Shown one piece after another: positions 58,784 to 64,000 of a stretch of 64,000 nt of DNA (within the stretch, counting starts at the first letter, position 1; each line of letters starts with the position of its first letter). Below the pieces are notes generated by a model. The model made no database searches and had not been told where the DNA came from. It saw only the letters and a program-made list of their open reading frames with translations. Position numbers and translations under genes: made by a program. The stretch is from Methylocystis bryophila (lineage in GTDB: Bacteria > Pseudomonadota > Alphaproteobacteria > Rhizobiales > Beijerinckiaceae), in the NCBI RefSeq assembly GCF_027925445.1, contig NZ_AP027149.1, forward strand, positions 620,001 to 684,000, read 5' to 3'.

Positions 58784-59950
58784 ATGCCCCGGCTGCTCTT
58801 CTTCTACCTGATCCGCCGGATCGGCCTCGGGATCCTCGTCATTCAGTTTGCGCTGAGCGTGCCCGTCGTGCTCGCCTATCTCTTGAGCTCGCTGCCCGCC
58901 GCGGCGGTGCGCGGCGGCCTCGTATGGCCCGCCGTGCAGGGCGTCGCGCCGACCGTCGCCTATGTTGCCTTGCCATTAGCCACGGGCGTCGCCACCGCGC
59001 TCGAATTCTCGCGCATGGCGAGCGAGGGCATGATCGCCGTGCTCTATGCGCTTCGCCTTTCGGTCTGGGCCGTCTGCCGGCCCGCCACGGCGCTGGCCCT
59101 CGCGCTGGTCGCCGTCGGCTATTTATTTTCGAATTTCATGGCCCCCCTTTACGTCGGGACGATGCAGGACGTTCTCAACGTCGTGCGCAACTCGCTCAAC
59201 CACCGCATGCTGGAGCCGGCGCATTTCTATACTTTCGACAATGGCTCCAAGACGCTCTATCTCGAGCGCTGGGAGACGCCCGACATCGCCGCCAATCTCT
59301 TCGTGCGTCAGCTCTCCACCGAAAAGATGGAGGAGCAGATCATCACCGCCGCGCATGCGGAATTCCGACGCAATGAAACCGGGGTGATCGTGGCGCTCCG
59401 CAAGGGCAGCGTTCAGACGCGTCCCTTGGCGGGCGGCGGAGACGTGCGCCTCTCGGCCTTTGACGAATATGCGCTTGTTTTGCCCATGCAGGGCAGCGGC
59501 TCCTTGCCGCCGCGGACATGGCGCGGCATCTATGAGCTGCGTCCGGGCGAGTTCATGCAGCAGCTGGCGGCCGCACGCACGGACCCGCGGCTCCTTGCGG
59601 AATGGACGGCCGAGGCCGCGATGCGGCTCGGCGTGCCGATATTGGCGTTCGGCCACACGCTGCTCGCGATGGCGCTGGCGCTGACCTTCGGCAATGTCAC
59701 GGGGAGACGCGGCGCCGGCGGACAATTGGCGATTATCGCCATTCCCGTCGTCCACATCGGCTTCCTGGTGCTTCTTCAGACTCTTTTGCGCGCCGACGCG
59801 CGCTTTTTCGTGCTGCTGGCGGCCCTGGCGCTGATGGAGATCCTGATTTCAGCCTTCATGCTCTCCAAGCTGAATTCGCCCAACAAAACATCAGCTCGTT
59901 CTCGGCAAAAAAACAGGCTCGACCTTCAAGCCGAGCGCGCCCGGATCTGA
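58784..59950 (+). CDS. LptF/LptG-family permease
   Basis: A 388-aa inner-membrane protein of the YjgP/YjgQ type: three N-terminal helices (FFYLIRRIGLGILVIQFALSVP; EFSRMASEGMIAVLYALRLS; ALALALVAVGYLFSNFMAPLY), a periplasmic beta-jellyroll (about residues 125-260) and three C-terminal helices. LptF and LptG form the LPS-extracting ABC transporter and are normally adjacent; here there is only one copy beside glycosyltransferase genes. It could be one member of the LPS pair or a specialised paralogue. The C-terminus is long and basic. Confidence 0.88.
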   Translation: MPRLLFFYLIRRIGLGILVIQFALSVPVVLAYLLSSLPAAAVRGGLVWPAVQGVAPTVAYVALPLATGVATALEFSRMASEGMIAVLYALRLSVWAVCRPATALALALVAVGYLFSNFMAPLYVGTMQDVLNVVRNSLNHRMLEPAHFYTFDNGSKTLYLERWETPDIAANLFVRQLSTEKMEEQIITAAHAEFRRNETGVIVALRKGSVQTRPLAGGGDVRLSAFDEYALVLPMQGSGSLPPRTWRGIYELRPGEFMQQLAAARTDPRLLAEWTAEAAMRLGVPILAFGHTLLAMALALTFGNVTGRRGAGGQLAIIAIPVVHIGFLVLLQTLLRADARFFVLLAALALMEILISAFMLSKLNSPNKTSARSRQKNRLDLQAERARI

Positions 59951-59992
59951 GTTTCTGAACGCTCTCGCCTCGAGCCGACCGCGTCTTGCCAG

Positions 59993-61066
59993 CTATTTGA
60001 GATGCGCGCTTCGGAGCAAGGCTTCGGCCAGCCTTCCCCGCTCGAAGATCACAACGACCACGAGCGCAAAGAGCAGCGGCGCAATCAGATAAAGAAGCCG
60101 CCAGACGAGCAGCGCCGCAAGCACTTGCACCTGCGGCGCGTCCGGGGTGAGCTTGATGAACAAGAGCTCGAAGACGCCCAGTCCTCCCGGCGCGTGGGAG
60201 ACCAGCGCCACGGAGAAGGAAAGGACGAAGGCGCCGAGCACGACGGCGAACCCCGGATTGCCGACTTCCGGCAGCGCGAAATAAATGATGCTTCCCGCGC
60301 CGATCAGCTCGAGCGGCGCCGCGAAGAGCTGCTGCACCATCACGCCGGGCCGCGGATAGACGATCTCAAAGCTGCCGATGTGCAGCGGCTTGAAATGCAT
60401 CAGCGATCCGATCACGTAGAGCACGACGGCCGACAGGCAGACGATGCCGACGGCGCGGGCCGTGTGCGGATTGGTCACGACGTCCGGCAGGAACCCGGAA
60501 AGCCGTTGCATGAGCGACGGGTCCCAGGTCAGCAGCGAGCCGCCGAGCAGCACGCAACCGAAGCCGAAGGTATAGGAGCAGAGCACGACGAGCATGGCGA
60601 CTTGCGCCGCCGACAGCCCCTTGGAGGAATAGGCGCGATAGCGGACCACTGCCCCGGAAAACATGCTCGCGCCGATATTGTGCGAGAGCGCGTAGGTCGT
60701 GAAAGAGCAGAGCGAGATGAACGACCAGGAAATATGCGTCACGCCGAGGTGGAGGAGCGCGATCCGGTCGTACCAGGCGAGCGCCGCATAGGCGAGCAGC
60801 GTGCCCAGCGCCGCGAGAAAATATCGGTGCGGCGGAATGGCCTTGAGAGCCGCCCAGACTTCCCCGCCGAGCGACTCGCTGCGGAATTCCTTGTTGAGCA
60901 GATAGAGGGAGCCGAAGACGGCGACGACGCCCAGCACCGGCCAGAGATAGTCGAGCGCCTTTTTCAAGCGCCCCGAGGCGCTCAGCCGCTGTGCGGTCGA
61001 GCGGCATCGCTCGAGAAGCCCATTGGATTTCAGCTGCTTAGAGCGCGTGTCGCGCGAAGAATCCAT
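59993..61066 (-). CDS. YbhN/UPF0104-family membrane protein (LPG-synthase-like)
   Basis: A 357-aa protein with about eight helices of the lysylphosphatidylglycerol synthase TM region type: WYDRIALLHLGVTHISWSFISLCSFTTYALSHNIGASMFSGAVVRYRAYSSKGLS, and HAPGGLGVFELLFIKL. The soluble aminoacyl-transferase domain of MprF is absent. Such stand-alone TM proteins are thought to move lipids. It is convergent with the LptF/G-type gene and separated by 42 bp. Role in lipid trafficking is inference. Confidence 0.86.
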   Translation of the reverse strand: MDSSRDTRSKQLKSNGLLERCRSTAQRLSASGRLKKALDYLWPVLGVVAVFGSLYLLNKEFRSESLGGEVWAALKAIPPHRYFLAALGTLLAYAALAWYDRIALLHLGVTHISWSFISLCSFTTYALSHNIGASMFSGAVVRYRAYSSKGLSAAQVAMLVVLCSYTFGFGCVLLGGSLLTWDPSLMQRLSGFLPDVVTNPHTARAVGIVCLSAVVLYVIGSLMHFKPLHIGSFEIVYPRPGVMVQQLFAAPLELIGAGSIIYFALPEVGNPGFAVVLGAFVLSFSVALVSHAPGGLGVFELLFIKLTPDAPQVQVLAALLVWRLLYLIAPLLFALVVVVIFERGRLAEALLRSAHLK

Positions 61067-61255
61067 TTCCAGTTTTTCCGCGCGCTATCGTGAGCGAGAC
61101 GCTCGCCCGGGAGCCACCCGCCTTCCCTGACACAGCGCCGCGACGCCTGCAAGTCTCGCCGGCCGAGCCGCCCTCGCGAGCCTTGCCTTGCGGCGCGGCC
61201 GCCGGCAGTCTGGCGATGCGATCGAGCCGAAGGACGAACCGGCGAGGAGGCGGCG

Positions 61256-61840
61256 ATGGGCATGCTGGAGCGAATCAAGGGATTGCTGATTGATCCGGAG
61301 GGCGAATGGGCGCTCATCGAGGCCCAGCGCCCCAGCGTCCTCGACATCTACAGAAGTTATGTGCTGCCCCTCGCGCTGATCCCGCCTTTTGCGAGCTTTC
61401 TCGGCGGCTATTTCTTCGGTTTCGGACGACCGACGCTCGAGGTCGCGCATTTGACCTTTTGGGGAGGACTGCTCCGAGCAGGGCTGCAATATGCGCTCAG
61501 CCTGCCGCTGCTTTTTCTCATCGCCTTCCTGCTGTCGAGCCTCGCCCCCCATTTCGACGGCAAGTCGGATGATCGCCGCGCTATGGCGCTGACGGCCTTT
61601 TCCTACACGCCGGTCTGGCTCGCTTCGCTGTTCGGGCTCGTTCCGGGGCTGCGCTGGCTCGACATTCTCGGCCTATACGGAATCTATGTTTTCTATCATG
61701 GCGTCACCCGCATGCTGCGATGTCCAAAGGACAATGTCGACGTTCTAACGCTCGTCGCCCTCGCCGCGGCGATTGCGGCGGCCACTCTGCATGGCTGGCT
61801 CGTGCATCTGCTCGCGCCCTGGCGGGCCGTCGCGCTCTGA
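61256..61840 (+). CDS. Yip1-family membrane protein
   Basis: A 194-aa protein: a short head MLERIKGLLIDPEGEWALIEAQ, then five hydrophobic segments with the Yip1 pattern (SYVLPLALIPPFASFLGGYFF, ALSLPLLFLIAFLLSSLAP, RRAMALTAFSYTPVWLASLFGLVPGLRWLDILGLYGIYVFYHGVTRML). Bacterial Yip1 proteins are of unknown function. The 3' end overlaps the convergent moaE gene by 96 bp, an unusually long overlap for this genome. ATG 61256 is preceded by GGAGG at 8-9 bases. Confidence 0.88.
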   Translation: MGMLERIKGLLIDPEGEWALIEAQRPSVLDIYRSYVLPLALIPPFASFLGGYFFGFGRPTLEVAHLTFWGGLLRAGLQYALSLPLLFLIAFLLSSLAPHFDGKSDDRRAMALTAFSYTPVWLASLFGLVPGLRWLDILGLYGIYVFYHGVTRMLRCPKDNVDVLTLVALAAAIAAATLHGWLVHLLAPWRAVAL

Positions 61841-62323
61841 GGCGCGATCCTTCCAGCGCGCCAGCGCCGCTTCGTCGGTCGCCTTCGCGTCGACCCAGCC
61901 GCCGTCGCTTCCGTCCGAAAGAATAAGCCGCTTCCAAAAGGGCGCGCGCGATTTCAGATAGTCCATGACGAATTCGGCCGCCGCGAAGGCCTCGGCGCGG
62001 CCCTTCGCCGCCGCGAGCACGAGCACGATCTTCTCGCCGGGGCTCAGGCGGCCGTAGCGATGCAGCACGGAGAGGGCGAGAAGCGGCCAGCGCGTCACGG
62101 CCTCCTGCGCGACCGCGGCGATCTCGCTTTCCGCCATGCCGGGGTAGTGCTCGATCTCGAGCGCCGCGATGGCGCCCGCTTCGCTCCGGCAAAGCCCGGT
62201 GAAGGCCACGAGCCCGCCGATGTCCGCCCCGGTGGCGAGAATCTCCCGCTCCTCTTGCACCGCGTCGAAGGGCTCGGCGCAGAGACGAATCACGACCCTC
62301 GGCCCTTGCTGCGCTTGTCTCAT
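61745..62323 (-). CDS. moaE: Molybdopterin synthase catalytic subunit
   Basis: A 192-aa protein. MoaE features: VVIRLCAEPFDAVQEEREIL, GGLVAFTGLCRSEAGAIAALEIEHYPGMAESEI, LSVLHRYGRLSPGEKIVLVLAAAKGRAEAFAAAEFVMDYLKSRAPFWKR. The Lys of the active site lies in YLKSRAPFWK. The family ends about residue 160; here a 30-aa polar tail (DGPPGREQMHEP...) extends over the end of the Yip1 gene. moaD, often upstream, is absent. It adds sulfur to precursor Z together with MoaD. Confidence 0.92.
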   Translation of the reverse strand: MRQAQQGPRVVIRLCAEPFDAVQEEREILATGADIGGLVAFTGLCRSEAGAIAALEIEHYPGMAESEIAAVAQEAVTRWPLLALSVLHRYGRLSPGEKIVLVLAAAKGRAEAFAAAEFVMDYLKSRAPFWKRLILSDGSDGGWVDAKATDEAALARWKDRASERDGPPGREQMHEPAMQSGRRNRRGEGDER

Positions 62324-62353
62324 CGGCGAGGCCTTTTCGTCTACGCGCTCTTA

Positions 62354-62465
62354 GCGCGTTTCCCGCTCGAACGGAATCGTTCGAGCGATAAGGGATCGCG
62401 CCAAATCAAAAGGTTGGAGCATGTCCTGACCGGGAATCCGCTTCGCACTTTTCCTGGACATGCTC
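62354..62465 (-). repeat. Dispersed repeat family A, copy 6
   Basis: Complete, on the minus strand: GAGCATGTCC/GGACATGCTC outer and GGAAAA/TTCCCG-like inner stem, then GCTCGAACG-ATTC-CGTTCGAGC, then GGGAAACGCGC. It lies between rnd and moaE, both on the minus strand, so it is in the moaE leader. Confidence 0.9.
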
Positions 62466-62520
62466 GAGAGCGCGTCCCGATCGCGCCCACCGCGGAGTCG
62501 TTTCTGCGACTTGGCCGTTT

Positions 62521-63672
62521 TCAGGCGTCCTGCCAGTCGAGGGTCACGACCTTGCCGTTCTCGACCGCGAGCGCGAGGCGCCCGCGCTTCAGCTCCAGCG
62601 CCTTGTCGCCGAAGACCGCACGCCGCCATCCCTTCAGGGCCATCACATCGGCGTTGTCATTGGCGGCGATCGCCTCGAGGTCGTCGACGGTGGCGATCAT
62701 CTTCGCGGCGACGCCGATCTCTTCGCAGACCAGACGCAAGAGTACCTTCAAGAGCTCGACGGTCGCGCCATTGCCGCTGCGCCGGTCTCGCTCGATCGCC
62801 GGCAGCGAGGCGGGGTCGCGCGCCATCGCCCGCTCGATCGCCGCCAGGATCTCGGCGCCCGAGCGGGAACGCTCGAGCCCGCGGGGCGTGGCGCGCAAAT
62901 TCGAGAGCGCCTCTTCCGTGCGCGGGGCGGCGAGCGCGATCTCGACGAGGGCGTCGTCCTTGAGCACGCGCGCGCGCGGCACGTCGCGGGCTTGCGCCTC
63001 CGCCTCGCGCCAGGCCGCGAGCTCGATCAGGGTCGCGAGATCGCGAGGCTTCCTCGCTCGGTGGCGAAGTCGCTCCCAGGCGTCGTCGGGATGCTGCTCA
63101 TAGGTCGCGGGGGAGGTGAGCGCCTCCATCTCGTCGGCGAGCCAGTCGAGGCGCGCCGAGCGCTCCAGCTGGCTCCGCAGATGCAGATAGATGTCGCGCA
63201 GATGGGTCACGTCGGCGATGGCGTAACGGACTTGAGCCTCCGAGAGCGGACGTCGCGACCAGTCCGTGAAGCGCGAGGATTTGTCGACGTTGACCCGGGC
63301 GATCGCCTTGGCGAGCTCCCCATAGGAGGCCTGATCGCCGAAGCCGCAGACCATGGCGGCGACCTGGGTGTCGAAGAGGGGCTTGGGGATAAGCCCCGCG
63401 AGCCGCCAGACGATCTCGAGGTCTTGACGGGCGGCGTGGAACACCTTGACCACCGCCTCATTCGCCATCAATTCGAAAAACGGCGTCAGATCAACGCCCT
63501 CGGCGAGAGCGTCGATGGCGGCCGCCTCCTCGGGCGAGGCGAGCTGAATGACGCAGACCTTTGGCCAGAAGGTCGTTTCCCGCAAGAATTCGGTGTCGAC
63601 CGTGACAAAGGGGTGGGCCGCAAGCCGTTCGCAGAGAGCGGCCACTTCGTCGGTGGTGGATAAGAGACTCAT
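62521..63672 (-). CDS. rnd: Ribonuclease D
   Basis: A 383-aa 3'-5' exoribonuclease. The DEDD residues lie in FVTVDTEFLRETTFWPKVCVIQLA (Asp, Glu), VVKVFHAARQDLEIVWRLAG (Asp) and VRYAIADVTHLRDIYLHL (Tyr-Asp). An HRDC domain follows (RELARWREAEAQ-like segment, LIELAAWREAEAQARDVPRARVLKDDALVEIA). Length typical. It matures tRNA 3' ends. Confidence 0.95.
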   Translation of the reverse strand: MSLLSTTDEVAALCERLAAHPFVTVDTEFLRETTFWPKVCVIQLASPEEAAAIDALAEGVDLTPFFELMANEAVVKVFHAARQDLEIVWRLAGLIPKPLFDTQVAAMVCGFGDQASYGELAKAIARVNVDKSSRFTDWSRRPLSEAQVRYAIADVTHLRDIYLHLRSQLERSARLDWLADEMEALTSPATYEQHPDDAWERLRHRARKPRDLATLIELAAWREAEAQARDVPRARVLKDDALVEIALAAPRTEEALSNLRATPRGLERSRSGAEILAAIERAMARDPASLPAIERDRRSGNGATVELLKVLLRLVCEEIGVAAKMIATVDDLEAIAANDNADVMALKGWRRAVFGDKALELKRGRLALAVENGKVVTLDWQDA

Positions 63673-63749
63673 CGCGCCAATTCTAAATCATTTGCCTCTG
63701 GTTCTGAAGCTATTTGCTCGAGCGGGAGCGGACGGGCGTCGCGCGGAGG

Positions 63750-64000
63750 TCAGTTCGGCCTCTTGCACTTCGGCGGCGGCAGCAGCGTGAGGCTCGACGC
63801 CTTAGCCCCCAAGACGAAATCGCCATAGTCCAGCCTCATCGAATAGGTCACGCCGTTCTCGAACAGCTCGAGCATCAGCGTGTAGCTCGGCAGCTGATCC
63901 TTCTGCTCGATATCGAAATAAGAGATCGTGACCGGCCAGCGCCGCAGGTTTTTGAAGGCCTCGACCTGAAACGCCTTTTCCTGCGGTTCGATCTGGATGG
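63750..64000 (-). CDS. EipB-type (DUF1849) cell-envelope protein, C-terminal part
   Basis: The gene continues beyond the window edge; 82 C-terminal residues are visible, ending LPPPKCKRPN with a TGA at 63750-63752. The segment AFQVEAFKNLRRWPVTISYFDIEQKDQLPSYTLMLELFENGVTYSMRLDYGDFVLGAKASSLTLLP fits the end of DUF1849 proteins. EipB of Brucella is a periplasmic beta-spiral protein needed for envelope integrity, with a disulfide using a Cys near this end. Assigned from memory of the family pattern. Confidence 0.75.
   Translation of the reverse strand, partial: IQIEPQEKAFQVEAFKNLRRWPVTISYFDIEQKDQLPSYTLMLELFENGVTYSMRLDYGDFVLGAKASSLTLLPPPKCKRPN

Overview
The window looks like chromosomal DNA of an alphaproteobacterium of the Hyphomicrobiales, most likely a type II methanotroph or close methylotrophic relative (Methylocystis/Methylosinus-like). 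This is inferred from high G+C, an alphaproteobacterial oxygen-sensitive NifA, genes of the tetrahydromethanopterin (H4MPT) C1 cluster (archaeal-type flavoprotein, dihydropteroate-synthase-like protein, DUF447 protein), HpnE of hopanoid synthesis, a phasin, IalB and Omp25-type envelope proteins. No rRNA, tRNA, CRISPR array or prophage was seen.

Layout. 1-12 kb is accessory and metabolic: a DUF29 tail, a double-barrel outer-membrane protein, a lytic transglycosylase, a hydrolase, AraC regulator with a divergent aldo/keto reductase, isochorismatase-like hydrolase, methyltransferase, WYL regulator with a VOC protein, a Rob-like AraC regulator, IalB and 5-formyl-THF cyclo-ligase. 12-15.6 kb holds pheT without pheS and a degenerate receiver protein. 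15.8-20 kb is a small nif island: SIR2-like protein, 2Fe-2S ferredoxin with a recognisable sigma-54 promoter, nifA, and an LRV iron-sulfur protein. 20-25.6 kb holds a coiled-coil protein, a YidB-like protein, a ClC channel, a 44-46 aa Flp-like peptide, a phasin and hpnE. 25.8-29.6 kb is eno and glyS (no glyQ). An IS4-family element follows at 29643-31054, inserted in a palindromic repeat at the end of the three-gene H4MPT-associated operon (33572 to 31038, minus strand).

33.7-40.7 kb has small secreted proteins, a 666-aa secreted protein with a possible Cys-His-Asp arrangement, a GST, rpsD with a structured leader, and a DsbA-like protein. 40.7-48.5 kb has ruvX, def-fmt, an alpha/beta hydrolase, a VOC protein, leuC, a metallopeptidase and dnaJ. 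49.3-55.5 kb is a minus-strand housekeeping series: PsiF-like protein, cytochrome c, tsaB, rimI, miaB, phoH, ybeY and corC, with several 4-bp overlaps. 55.9-61.8 kb is an envelope group: transglutaminase-like peptidase, two glycosyltransferases, an LptF/G permease, a YbhN-type membrane protein and a Yip1 protein. The window closes with moaE, rnd and the tail of an EipB-type protein.

Between the genes lie two families of roughly 110-bp dispersed repeats. Each is built from two consecutive nested hairpins with unrelated primary sequence. They are the least explained structure in the window. A third family of short, near-perfect palindromes has entered glyS in frame and was the target of the IS element.
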